Positions 1 to 8,444 of a stretch of 64,000 nt of DNA are shown in pieces. Position numbers and translations under genes: made by a program. Source of the stretch: Spirosoma lacussanchae. Its GTDB lineage: Bacteria; Bacteroidota; Bacteroidia; Cytophagales; Spirosomataceae. Numbering within the stretch: position 1 is the first letter of the stretch; each line of letters starts with the position of its first letter. The stretch lies in contig NZ_SWJG01000001.1 of the NCBI RefSeq assembly GCF_005870035.1, positions 124,001-188,000 of the forward strand, read 5' to 3'. A model generated the notes under the pieces. The model worked only from the letters and a program-made list of their open reading frames with translations. It was not told the DNA's origin and did not search any database.

Positions 1-666
1 GGCTTTGTCAGTCCACAACTTCATCTGCTGGCCCGAGTAATGCAGCCCGTCGTATGCAAAGGCGGTGCGGTTGTCGGCGGCCTGGCGGGTCAGGGGAGTG
101 ATGTCGATGTACACCACATTGGCCTGGCGGCATTCATCCTGCGCGATGGCGTTGAAGGCGTCGATATCCCGGGCAATGCTGGCTTTGTCGCGGCCGGCGG
201 CAAACGGTGAAACACCCCAGTCCGGAATAGAGAGTACGAACACCCGGTCGGCCCGCTTGCCCGCAAACCGGATTGCGGTCTGTAGCAACGCCCGAAACTC
301 GGTCCGGTAGCGATCCTGGCTTTGGCCACGGTACTGGTTATTGACGCCGATCAGCAACGATACCAGATCGTATGTTTTCTGATTACCGCTTTGCTGAATA
401 GCCTCCTGAAGCTCGGCCGTTGTCCAGCCCGTTCGGGCAATAATATCGGGCGCGGCCACGGCTATCTTGCCGTCGCGCAGGCGGTCGGCCAGCTGTACGG
501 GCCAGCGTTCGTACTCCGACACGCTTTCGCCAATAGTGTACGAGTCGCCGAGAGCCAGGTAAGTAAGCGAAGCCTGAGAAGGGGCGGGGCTGGTAGGCAT
601 AGCCGGTTCGGGTTGTTGCCGGGTGCAGGCCAGCAAAAGCGAGGTAATAATGAGCAGTAACTTCAT
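1..666 (-). CDS. SGNH/GDSL hydrolase lipoprotein (3' end cut by window edge)
   Basis: Partial gene: 222 codons are visible and the stop lies outside the window. The N-terminus is a lipoprotein signal with a LLAC lipobox (Cys14), so the protein is probably membrane anchored. The mature part begins with the SGNH block I motif GDSYT (Ser42 is the predicted nucleophile). It has a GVNN block III and ends near YDGLHYS, which carries the Asp and His of the triad. The family contains esterases, lysophospholipases and carbohydrate acetylesterases; the substrate cannot be told. It is co-oriented with prfB, starting 88 bases past the prfB stop. Confidence 0.85.
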   Translation of the reverse strand, partial: MKLLLIITSLLLACTRQQPEPAMPTSPAPSQASLTYLALGDSYTIGESVSEYERWPVQLADRLRDGKIAVAAPDIIARTGWTTAELQEAIQQSGNQKTYDLVSLLIGVNNQYRGQSQDRYRTEFRALLQTAIRFAGKRADRVFVLSIPDWGVSPFAAGRDKASIARDIDAFNAIAQDECRQANVVYIDITPLTRQAADNRTAFAYDGLHYSGQQMKLWTDKA

Positions 667-754
667 CGGGTATGTAGCGGGCTGTTTACGGGATTACCTA
701 CGAGCCAGGTTAGAGACCGGATTGCCAGTAACCCCGCAAACGCCCTGCTATACC

Positions 755-1832
755 TTACTCCTGTTCGAGCAGGAATGCTTTGATAAACGGGTCGATGTCG
801 CCGTCGAGTACCGCGTCGGTGTTCGACGTCTGATAGCCGGTGCGGTGGTCTTTCACACGTCGATCGTCCAGGACGTACGACCGAATCTGCGAGCCCCACT
901 CGATTTTCTGCTTTCCGGCCTCTACTTCGGCGCGGGCTGCGTTTCGTTTCTGTACTTCAATCTCGTACAGCTTCGACTTCAGCAGGCGCATGGCTACTTC
1001 CTTGTTCTGCAACTGGCTCCGTTCCTGCTGACATTCGATGATCAGCCCGGACGGGCGGTGCCGCAGCCGCACGGCCGTTTCGACCTTGTTAACGTTCTGG
1101 CCACCCGCTCCGCCCGATCGGAAGGTATCCCAGTCGATGTCGGCCGGGTTCACCTCAATCTGGATGGTGTCATCAACCAGCGGGTACGCAAAAACCGACG
1201 CAAACGAGGTGTGGCGCCGGGCGTTGGAGTCGAAGGGCGAGATGCGCACCAGCCGGTGAACTCCATTCTCGGACTTCAGAAATCCGTAAGCCAGCGGCCC
1301 GTCGACTTCGATCGTGGCAGACTTGATGCCGGCCGTATCGCCTTCCTGATAATCGACCTGTTTGAGGGCGTAGCCGTGTTTTTCAGCCCAGCGCATGTAC
1401 ATCCGGTAGAGCATATCGGCCCAGTCCTGGCTTTCGGTGCCGCCCGCGCCCGCGTTGATTTCGAGAACCGCGCTGAGCTGATCTTCTTCATTGCCGAGCA
1501 TTTTTTTAAGCTCGAGGTCATCGAGAATAGCCGATACTTTCTGGCCCTCGGCGTCTACTTCTTCTTCGGTAACGTCGCCGGCTTCGTAGAACTCGAAGAG
1601 CGTTTCGAGATCGCCGAACTGGCTGTTCAGTTTCTCGTAACCGCCGGTCCAGCCTTTCAGGGCGCGTACCTGTTTCATTACGCCTTCGGCCCGGGCCGCG
1701 TCGGTCCAGAACTCGGGCTGGAACGTCTGCTGCTCGAGTTCGGCTAGCTGTTCTTTCTTAGCGTCGTAGTCAAAGATACCTCCTCAGAGCCTCTACTCTG
1801 GCCCTCAAGTCGGTCAACTGGTCAGTTGTCAT
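755..1832 (-). CDS. prfB: Peptide chain release factor 2, made by +1 programmed frameshifting
   Basis: RF2 terminates translation at UGA and UAA. The reading frame is split: 20 codons starting at ATG 1832 end in UGA (1772-1770), and the remaining frame runs to TAA at 755. Skipping one base at the UGA joins them into 358 residues, which fits RF2 (365 in E. coli). The GGQ peptidyl-hydrolysis motif is at about 243-245 and the RF2-specific SPF tripeptide for stop-codon recognition is at about 198-200. The frameshift autoregulates RF2: when RF2 is scarce, the internal UGA is read slowly and the ribosome slips. A caller without frameshift logic would annotate only the 307-residue downstream part from position 1678. 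Confidence 0.96.
1769..1784 (-). promoter_or_regulatory. prfB +1 programmed frameshift signal
   Basis: On the minus strand the site reads AGGAGG TAT CTT TGA C. This is an internal Shine-Dalgarno-like hexamer three bases before a slippery CTT codon, followed by the UGA stop and a C. It has the same layout as the E. coli prfB site (AGG GGG TAT CTT TGA C). Slippage of the Leu-tRNA from CTT onto TTT moves the ribosome to GAC, and reading continues as Leu-Asp-Tyr-Asp. Confidence 0.95.
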
Positions 1833-1916
1833 GAACTTGTCGTAATTAATGAGCGAACAAATGAATGAGCGAAAATTGAACCGGTATTTCAGCGAACGTT
1901 CTTCGGCTCATGGATA

Positions 1917-1924
1917 CAAAGATA
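1917..1924 (-). promoter_or_regulatory. Putative -7 promoter element for prfB
   Basis: The minus strand reads TATCTTTG, a perfect match to the Bacteroidota -7 consensus TAnnTTTG. No clear -33 TTG is seen at the usual spacing. It would start prfB mRNA about 80 bases before the ATG at 1832. Confidence 0.4.
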
Positions 1925-2107
1925 GAACAAAAGGAGCGGGGGGCCTTGTTTCTGCCGAAAGCGGATCATTGCCGGAAACCAGGGCGCAGCGGCCGGACAC
2001 GGCGTTATTTTCCAGCGGCTGGGCTGCCCGGTCGCTATGAGCCACCTAAACCGGCGGATTTACCAGAGACCCACTGGTTGGGACCGGCACGAACCAACTT
2101 TTCGCCC

Positions 2108-2115
2108 TACCTTTG
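2108..2115 (+). promoter_or_regulatory. Putative -7 promoter element for lpdA
   Basis: TACCTTTG matches the Bacteroidota TAnnTTTG -7 consensus and lies 88 bases before the chosen lpdA start. The nearest upstream TTG (2078-2080) is too far away (27 bases) to be a normal -33 element. Confidence 0.4.
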
Positions 2116-2202
2116 CGTTCTCAAATCAAGAGATTGTTGCAGACGGTACGCCGGAGCAGGGTACTTTTTTTAGTATACATTCTACATTTTTCATTCATAG
2201 AA

Positions 2203-3603
2203 ATGGCTTCACAGTACGATGTAATCGTGGTAGGTAGCGGGCCGGGCGGATATGTTGCCGCCATCCGCGCTTCGCAGTTAGGTATGAAAACGGCCGTTAT
2301 CGAGCGCGAGAGCCTCGGCGGTATTTGTCTCAACTGGGGCTGTATCCCCACCAAGGCGCTACTCAAATCGGCGCAGGTTTTTGAATACATCAAGCACGCC
2401 AAAGACTACGGCATTACCGTACAGGGCGAATCGGAAGCTGATTTTGGCGCCGTTATCAAACGGAGCCGGGGCGTTGCCGACAGCATGAGCAAGGGGGTTC
2501 AGTTCCTGATGAAGAAGAACAAGATCGACGTCATCAGCGGGAACGGGAAAGTAAAGCCCGGCAAAAAAGTAGAGGTGACCGGGGCCGACGGTAAAGCCAC
2601 CGAATACGAAGCCAAACACATCATCATTGCCACCGGTGGCCGCGCCCGTCAGCTGCCGGCCGCCCCGATCGATGGCGAGAAAGTGATTGAATACCGCAAA
2701 GCTATGACGCTCGAGAAGCGGCCCGATTCGATGGTCATCATCGGCTCGGGGGCTATCGGGGTCGAGTTTGCGTATGTATATGCCAGCATGGGCACCAAGG
2801 TGACCATCATCGAGTTCATGCCCAATATCGTACCGGTCGAAGACGAGGATATCTCGAAAGAACTGGCCAAGAACTACAAAAAAATGGGCGTTCAGCTCTT
2901 CACCAACTCGGAGGTGACGAAAGTCGATACGAGTGGGAAAGGCTGCGTAGTAACGGCTAAAACGCCGGATGGCGAGAAAACCTTCGAAGCCGATATCGTT
3001 CTGTCGGCTGCGGGGGTGGTCGCTAACATCGAGAACATTGGTCTCGAAGAAACCGGCATCGCTACTGACCGGGGCAAGATCGTCACCGACGATTACTACC
3101 GTACCAGCACCGAGGGTTACTACGCCATCGGCGACTGCACCAAGGGCCAGGCCCTAGCCCACGTAGCCTCGGCCGAAGCCATCATCTGCGTAGAGAAGAT
3201 TGCCGGTCTGCCGCATGTTGAGCCGCTGAACTACAACAACATCCCGGGCTGTACGTACTGCACGCCCGAAATTGCGTCGGTAGGTTATACCGAGAAAGCC
3301 GCCCGCGACGCCGGATACGAGCTGAAAGTCGGTAAGTTTCCGTTTACGGCTTCGGGCAAGGCCAAAGCGGCCGGTGCGCCTGAAGGGTTCGTGAAGGTAA
3401 TTTTTGATGCCAAATACGGCGAGTTTCTGGGCGCTCACTTCATCGGGGCCAACGTGACCGAAATGATTGCCGAGGTCGTAGCCGCCCGCAAGCTGGAAAC
3501 CACCGGTGAAGAAATCCTGAAGGCCGTTCACCCGCACCCGACCATGTCGGAAGCCATCAAGGACGCCACCGAGGCCGCTTACGGTGAGGCTATTCACTTG
3601 TAA
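2203..3603 (+). CDS. lpdA: Dihydrolipoyl dehydrogenase (E3)
   Basis: Flavoprotein that reoxidises dihydrolipoamide with NAD+ in the 2-oxoacid dehydrogenase and glycine cleavage complexes. The protein has 466 residues, normal for the family. It opens with the FAD-binding GSGPGG motif (11-16). The redox disulfide follows in GGICLNWGC (Cys42 and Cys47), then a second Rossmann motif GSGAIG for NAD. The C-terminal dimerisation part contains HPHPT, whose His is the active-site base. The start ATG 2203 is preferred over an upstream in-frame TTG (2113) because homologues begin just before the FAD motif. It is monocistronic, with a strong terminator downstream. Confidence 0.96.
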   Translation: MASQYDVIVVGSGPGGYVAAIRASQLGMKTAVIERESLGGICLNWGCIPTKALLKSAQVFEYIKHAKDYGITVQGESEADFGAVIKRSRGVADSMSKGVQFLMKKNKIDVISGNGKVKPGKKVEVTGADGKATEYEAKHIIIATGGRARQLPAAPIDGEKVIEYRKAMTLEKRPDSMVIIGSGAIGVEFAYVYASMGTKVTIIEFMPNIVPVEDEDISKELAKNYKKMGVQLFTNSEVTKVDTSGKGCVVTAKTPDGEKTFEADIVLSAAGVVANIENIGLEETGIATDRGKIVTDDYYRTSTEGYYAIGDCTKGQALAHVASAEAIICVEKIAGLPHVEPLNYNNIPGCTYCTPEIASVGYTEKAARDAGYELKVGKFPFTASGKAKAAGAPEGFVKVIFDAKYGEFLGAHFIGANVTEMIAEVVAARKLETTGEEILKAVHPHPTMSEAIKDATEAAYGEAIHL

Positions 3604-3649
3604 AAATCCGTAAACGCCCTCCCGAAGCGCGTTTCTGAATACCGGTCTT

Positions 3650-3698
3650 TACCGCCAGTTCGATGCACTATGTGTGTTGAGCTGGCGGTATTTTTTTT
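3650..3698 (+). terminator. Rho-independent terminator of lpdA
   Basis: TACCGCCAGTTC pairs with GAGCTGGCGGTA (12 pairs, one G-T) and is followed at once by eight T's (3691-3698). Confidence 0.9.
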
Positions 3699-3825
3699 GG
3701 CCTATCTGCTTATTACTACACCGGACACTGTGATCTGGTTGTGAACGCCGTCGCGCCCGGAAAATCCTTATATTTAGGCGGTAAAGTGCAAGATGTAAAC
3801 CTGTAATCTACTGACGATACCTTCC

Positions 3826-6800
3826 ATGCGTAAACAAACTGTTTCTTTTCCGCGGACAGTAGCTCTCTCGGCGGCCGGGCTGCTGGTAGCCGGGGCTCTG
3901 GTCAGCGCCTACCAGAACCGGAGTCTGAACGGTGCTTCAGAAACGTATCTCACCAGCCTCTTTGCCCGGCTGACCGACGATGATAAGCGCGATCCGAAAT
4001 ACGCCGTCGGCAGCCTCAACGTCGCGTCGGGTCTGGAGGCAACGCTGTTTGCAGCCGAACCCATGCTGACCAATCCGACCAACATCGATGTCGATGCACG
4101 GGGGCGCGTATGGGTCTGCGAAGCGTATAACTACCGGCCTGCCATTACCGGAAACCCGACCCACAAAGAAGGCGACCGGATCGTGATTCTCGAAGACACT
4201 AATAAAGACGGTAAGGCCGACGTCAGCAAGGTTTTTTATCAAGACCCCAGCATCGAGTCGCCCCTGGGTATCTGGGTGCAGGGCAACCGCGTCATCGTAT
4301 CGGACAGCCCGAACGTATGGATCCTGACCGACGATAACGGCGATGATAAAGCCGACCGTAAAGAGCTGCTCTTTACCGGGATCGGTGGCGAACAGCACGA
4401 CCACGGCATGCATACGTTCATTGTCGGGCCGGACGGCAAGTGGTATTTTAACTTCGGCAACGAAGGTCGGCAGCTGATGGATAAAGACGGCAAACCCGTT
4501 ATTGACATAGCCACGGGCAAAGCCATTAACCGTCAGAATTTCAAACAGGGTATGGTCTTCCGCTGCGATCCCGACGGGAAAAACGTAGAACTGCTGGGCC
4601 AGAACTTCCGCAACAACTACGAAGTGGCGGTCGACTCGTACGGGGCGCTCTGGCAGTCGGACAACGACGACGACGGCAACAAGGGCGTTCGGATCAACTA
4701 CGTTATGGAATACGGCAACTATGGCTATTCGGATGAGATGACCGGCGCAGGCTGGCAGGCCAACCGGACCAACCTCGAAGCCACCATTCCGCAGCGACAC
4801 TGGCACCTGAACGACCCCGGCTCCGTACCGAACCTGCTCCAGACCGGCGCCGGTTCGCCCACCGGTATCATTGTGTACGAAGGCAAGCTGCTGCCCCAGG
4901 TCTTTCAAAACCAGATCATTCACTGTGATGCCGGTCCGAATGTGGTTCGGTCGTATCCGGTAGAGAACGACGGCGCTGGCTATAAGGCCAGTATTGTCAA
5001 CGTGCTGGAAGGAGTGCGTGACCAGTGGTTCCGCCCGGCCGATGTCTGCGTAGCGCCCGACGGCTCGCTGATCATTGCCGACTGGTACGACCCCGGTGTG
5101 GGCGGTCACCAGGCGGGCGATCTCAACAAAGGGCGGGTCTATCGGGTAGCGCCCCCCAACTCGGCCTATACGGTGCCGAAGGTCGATGTGACAACTATAG
5201 AGGGTGCAATCGAGGCTCTGCAAAACCCGAATATGAACGTTCGGCATGCGGGCTGGCAGGCGCTTCATGCGTTGGGTACAAAAGCCGAGAAGTCGCTGGC
5301 CCGGTTCTATAAAGCCACCACCGACCCGCGTCAGAAAGCCCGCTCTCTGTGGCTGCTGAGCAAACTGCCCGACAATAAAGGAGCCCGCTACGTTACGGCG
5401 GCTCTGAAAGAAACGGACCCAAACCTACGTATGACGGCCCTGCGGGCGGCTCGTCAGATGGGTAGCCAGGCCACGCTGGCCGCGGTAAAGCAACTCGTTG
5501 CCGATGCCGATCCGCAGGTGCGTCGCGAGTGTGCCATTGCCCTGCGTCGGCATACATCGCCCGAAGCCCCCGCGCTGTGGGCCCAGCTGGCCGCCAAACA
5601 CGACGGGAAAGACCGCTGGTACCTCGAAGCGCTGGGCATTGGTGCCGATGGCAACTGGGATAGCTACTACAACGCCTGGCTCGGGCTGATGAACAACGAT
5701 CCGCTGGCCAACGCCGGTGGCCGGGATATCGTCTGGCGGGCACGTACCAAAGCTGCTGTTCCGCTCCTGGCCAAACTGGCTGGTGATAACAGCGTTGATC
5801 TGAACCAGCGGCTCCGCTACTTCCGGGCCTTTGATTTTAACCCCGGTGCAACGGATAAATCGAATGCGTTGCTCAGCATTCTGCAGGCCAGCAGCAACGG
5901 CAACAGCGCATCGGCTACCGACGTTACCAAACTAGCCCTCCGTCACCTTGACCCCGCTTTCGTGAAAACATCACCCGTAGCTACCAGCGCTTTGAATAAG
6001 CTGATGGATGATGTATACGGCACCCAGGAGTATATGGAACTGGTTGCGCGTTACGAACCTACGGCCGAAAATGCCCGGCTGCGGCAACTGGCCGTAGCCA
6101 AACCGCTGGATGGTCTGGGGCGTGATGCGGCTCGCCAGCTGCTCAAACAGGGGGGCGGCACCATGGCCTGGGAGGTCATTAACGGCAACGATGCAGAAGC
6201 GGCTCTGAGCATGCTAACGGCCCTGCGCCGGGTAGGCAGCAAAGAATCGATCGATATACTGAAGGCGGTAGCGCTCGACGAGAAACGGACAGCAGCCCTG
6301 CGCCGGGAAGCTACCCGGTCGCTGGGGGGCAGTAACGACGGCGAAGATATCGTCATTGCGTTGCTGAAATCCGGCGACATCAAAGGCGACTATAAAGCAG
6401 CTGCCGTTCAGGGGGTATCGGGCGCCTGGCGGAAGAGCATCCGGAACGAAGCGGCCAAATACATAGACGGGGGAGCTGGTACGGGAAGTCGTAAACTGCC
6501 TGCCATGACAGAACTGCTGGCCATGAACGGAAACGCCGTTACCGGCGCCACGGTGTTCAAGGCCAACTGCTCGACCTGCCACCAGATCAACGGCGAGGGT
6601 ATGGACTTCGGTCCCAAACTGTCGGAAATCGGCTCTAAACTGCCCAAAGAAGGGCAGTATCTGGCCATTTTGCACCCCGACGCCGGGGTAAGCTTCGGTT
6701 ATGAAGGCTGGGAGGTGAAGTTTAAAGACGGCAGCACCCTGTCGGGCATCGTGTCGAGTAAAACCGAAACCGACCTGCAGATGAAGTTTCCGGGTGGCGT

Positions 6801-6945
6801 AGTGCAGAACTACAAAATGTCGGACGTGGTGTCGATGAAGAAGATGGACTCGTCGATGATGCCATCGGGTTTGCAGGAGGCCATGAGCACCCAGGAACTG
6901 GTTGACCTGGTCGAGTATCTGGCCAGTTTAAAGAAAAAACAATAA
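3826..6945 (+). CDS. PVC-type membrane-bound dehydrogenase with HEAT repeats and C-terminal c-type haem domain
   Basis: A 1039-residue exported protein with a hydrophobic signal segment at about 8-28. The first half is a beta-propeller of the 'putative membrane-bound dehydrogenase' type, with landmarks such as PTNIDVDARGRVWVCEAYN and GGEQHDHGMH. About 460-880 is helical HEAT-like repeat. The last 140 residues are a cytochrome-c-like domain with haem attachment motif CSTCH (Cys915, Cys918, His919). Such proteins are common in Planctomycetes, Verrucomicrobia and Cytophagales and are presumed periplasmic sugar or alcohol oxidases passing electrons to the haem; the substrate is unknown. The downstream TIM-barrel gene starts 41 bases after its stop and may act on the product. 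A weak -7 element (TATATTTA, 3769-3776) lies upstream. Confidence 0.88.
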   Translation: MRKQTVSFPRTVALSAAGLLVAGALVSAYQNRSLNGASETYLTSLFARLTDDDKRDPKYAVGSLNVASGLEATLFAAEPMLTNPTNIDVDARGRVWVCEAYNYRPAITGNPTHKEGDRIVILEDTNKDGKADVSKVFYQDPSIESPLGIWVQGNRVIVSDSPNVWILTDDNGDDKADRKELLFTGIGGEQHDHGMHTFIVGPDGKWYFNFGNEGRQLMDKDGKPVIDIATGKAINRQNFKQGMVFRCDPDGKNVELLGQNFRNNYEVAVDSYGALWQSDNDDDGNKGVRINYVMEYGNYGYSDEMTGAGWQANRTNLEATIPQRHWHLNDPGSVPNLLQTGAGSPTGIIVYEGKLLPQVFQNQIIHCDAGPNVVRSYPVENDGAGYKASIVNVLEGVRDQWFRPADVCVAPDGSLIIADWYDPGVGGHQAGDLNKGRVYRVAPPNSAYTVPKVDVTTIEGAIEALQNPNMNVRHAGWQALHALGTKAEKSLARFYKATTDPRQKARSLWLLSKLPDNKGARYVTAALKETDPNLRMTALRAARQMGSQATLAAVKQLVADADPQVRRECAIALRRHTSPEAPALWAQLAAKHDGKDRWYLEALGIGADGNWDSYYNAWLGLMNNDPLANAGGRDIVWRARTKAAVPLLAKLAGDNSVDLNQRLRYFRAFDFNPGATDKSNALLSILQASSNGNSASATDVTKLALRHLDPAFVKTSPVATSALNKLMDDVYGTQEYMELVARYEPTAENARLRQLAVAKPLDGLGRDAARQLLKQGGGTMAWEVINGNDAEAALSMLTALRRVGSKESIDILKAVALDEKRTAALRREATRSLGGSNDGEDIVIALLKSGDIKGDYKAAAVQGVSGAWRKSIRNEAAKYIDGGAGTGSRKLPAMTELLAMNGNAVTGATVFKANCSTCHQINGEGMDFGPKLSEIGSKLPKEGQYLAILHPDAGVSFGYEGWEVKFKDGSTLSGIVSSKTETDLQMKFPGGVVQNYKMSDVVSMKKMDSSMMPSGLQEAMSTQELVDLVEYLASLKKKQ

Positions 6946-6986
6946 GCTTTTGTCAACACGACAGGGCATCCCACTAAATCATCATT

Positions 6987-7922
6987 ATGCAACGACGCAA
7001 TTTTGTCAAATCGACGCTGGGAGTGGCAGGGGCCGCTTTTTCCGGAGAAGCTGTAGCCGGCAACTGGCATTCGCAACCCGCACTACTGGCCAAGAACTCA
7101 TTCAAACTCAAATACGCTCCTCATATCGGCATGTTCGAGAACAGCGCCGGTAAAGACCCCATCGATCAGCTTAAGTTCATGGCCGATATGGGGTTTACCG
7201 CCCTTGAGGACAACGGCATGATGGGGCGCGACGTGGCCATGCAGGAGAAGATGGGCAAAGAGATGGCCCGGCTGGGTATGACCATGGGCGTATTCGTACT
7301 CGACAAAGGCGGAAACTCGCAGAATACGCTGGCAGCTGGCAAACCGGAGTATATCGATATTTTCCTGAATGGCTGCCGGCGGGCGGTCGAAACGGCCAAG
7401 CGCGTCAACGCCAAATTTACGACCGTTGTGCCCGGCGATTTTGAGCGGAACCTGCCCATCGGTATTCAGACCGGCCACGTCATCGACGCGTTGCGCCGGG
7501 GGGCAGAAATTCTGGAGCCGGCCGGTTTGGTCATGGTGCTGGAACCCCTGAGCGACTCGCCCAATCTATTCCTGCGCACGTCAGACCAGACGTATGAAAT
7601 TTGCCGGGGAGTCAACAGCCCGTCGTGTAAGATCCTGTTCGACATTTACCACATGCAGAAAAACGAAGGACATATCATTCCGCATATCGACTGGTGCTGG
7701 AAAGAGATTGCCTACTTCCAGATTGGTGATAACCCCGGCCGGAAAGAACCGACCACCGGCGAGATCAACTACAAAAACATTTTCAAACACATTTACCGCA
7801 AAGCAAAGGCCGAAAACAAGGAGTTTATCTTCGGTATGGAACACGGCAACTCCATGCCGGGTAAAGATGGAGAAGCCGCACTAATCAAAGCGTATCTCGA
7901 ATCAGACAGCTTTACCATCTAG
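6987..7922 (+). CDS. Tat-exported TIM-barrel sugar isomerase/epimerase (hydroxypyruvate isomerase-like)
   Basis: A 311-residue protein of the xylose isomerase-like TIM-barrel superfamily. The N-terminus MQRRNFVKSTLG is a twin-arginine signal, followed by a hydrophobic stretch to about residue 26, so it is predicted to fold in the cytoplasm and be exported. Metal-site landmarks resemble hydroxypyruvate isomerase: the Glu in MVLEPL, the Asp and His in LFDIYHMQ, and the Glu in FGMEHGN. It follows the haem-containing dehydrogenase gene, probably in the same transcript. A periplasmic keto-sugar isomerase or epimerase role is an inference from that context. Confidence 0.85.
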   Translation: MQRRNFVKSTLGVAGAAFSGEAVAGNWHSQPALLAKNSFKLKYAPHIGMFENSAGKDPIDQLKFMADMGFTALEDNGMMGRDVAMQEKMGKEMARLGMTMGVFVLDKGGNSQNTLAAGKPEYIDIFLNGCRRAVETAKRVNAKFTTVVPGDFERNLPIGIQTGHVIDALRRGAEILEPAGLVMVLEPLSDSPNLFLRTSDQTYEICRGVNSPSCKILFDIYHMQKNEGHIIPHIDWCWKEIAYFQIGDNPGRKEPTTGEINYKNIFKHIYRKAKAENKEFIFGMEHGNSMPGKDGEAALIKAYLESDSFTI

Positions 7923-7931
7923 GCTGAAAAC

Positions 7932-7961
7932 AAAAAAAGGCTGCGCTGGCAGCCCTTTTTT
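7932..7961. terminator. Bidirectional terminator
   Basis: GGCTGC (7939-7944) pairs with GCAGCC (7949-7954) around a GCTG loop, with an A run before and a T run after. It can serve the TIM-barrel gene on the plus strand and the CBM48 gene (stop at 7971) on the minus strand. Confidence 0.85.
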
Positions 7962-7970
7962 GTTAGCTCT

Positions 7971-8279
7971 TTACAAGACTACTACCGAGTTCTCTTCACC
8001 CGCAATACCGCTGGCAACGTATTTGTCAGCAGCCCAGTCGTTTTCCCATTTCGTGCCATCGAGGATGTAACGGAATTGATATTCGCCACCAACGGGCAGT
8101 TCGACCGTGGTTTTGTACGAACCATCTTTTTGTTTCTTCAGCACCTGAGCAGCAGGGTCCCAGTTGTTGAATTCACCGGCCAGGGCGACCGTTTTGGCAC
8201 CATTGACGGCTTCGGCGGGCAATTCAAACGTTACTTTTGCAATAGGCTTACTTTTTAGAAACTGTTTGGCAACTGCCAT
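7971..8279 (-). CDS. Single-domain CBM48 / AMPK-type glycogen-binding protein
   Basis: A 102-residue protein made of one early-set (isoamylase N-terminal / CBM48) domain. The characteristic strands KVTFELPAEA, VALAGEFNNWD and YQFRYILDG are visible. It has no signal peptide and no attached catalytic domain, so it is probably a cytoplasmic glycogen- or starch-binding accessory protein. No glycogen enzyme is encoded nearby. It stands alone, with its own -7 element about 25 bases upstream and a shared terminator downstream. Confidence 0.85.
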   Translation of the reverse strand: MAVAKQFLKSKPIAKVTFELPAEAVNGAKTVALAGEFNNWDPAAQVLKKQKDGSYKTTVELPVGGEYQFRYILDGTKWENDWAADKYVASGIAGEENSVVVL

Positions 8280-8303
8280 AGTAGATCATTGTTTGGTTTA
8301 ACG

Positions 8304-8311
8304 CAAAATTA
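8304..8311 (-). promoter_or_regulatory. Putative -7 promoter element for the CBM48 gene
   Basis: The minus strand reads TAATTTTG, matching TAnnTTTG, in a markedly AT-rich gap (8280-8444). Its distance to the ATG at 8279 implies a very short leader of about 20 bases. Confidence 0.45.
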
Positions 8312-8444
8312 TATCACAAAAAAACTAAGATAATAATTATCAGTAGGTTAAGCATTAATATTCTTTTAATAGTACTATTTATCTTTTTTAGATTTATATT
8401 TATCTACTAAATACGCAGATTGATTTATGAGGCAGACTGATTCA

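Larger units (their letters stand above)
1833..2202. other. Divergent intergenic region between prfB and lpdA
   Basis: No convincing gene is present in this 370-base gap; the short open frames in it have no recognisable protein character. It holds a minus-strand TATCTTTG (1917-1924) facing prfB and a plus-strand TACCTTTG (2108-2115) facing lpdA, which suggests back-to-back promoters with leaders of roughly 80 bases. Confidence 0.6.

Noticed and set aside
623..1747. Long plus-strand open frame of 374 codons across prfB
   Set aside because: It is antisense to prfB, whose GGQ and SPF motifs and frameshift site are certain. The translation has no family character and arises from GC-rich codon bias.
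1770..1772. Premature stop making prfB a pseudogene
   Set aside because: The UGA sits in the complete prfB frameshift context with an internal AGGAGG and slippery CTT, so it is programmed rather than a lesion.
2078..2115. A TTG 27 bases before the -7 element, also seen before 3769 and 29233
   Set aside because: Three candidate promoters show the same 27-base spacing, but the known spacing is about 19-21 bases, and I chose the nearest TTG each time, so this is probably coincidence.
3937..5268. Minus-strand open frame of 443 codons
   Set aside because: It lies antisense to the haem dehydrogenase gene and has no signal, motif or promoter; long antisense frames are common at this GC content.
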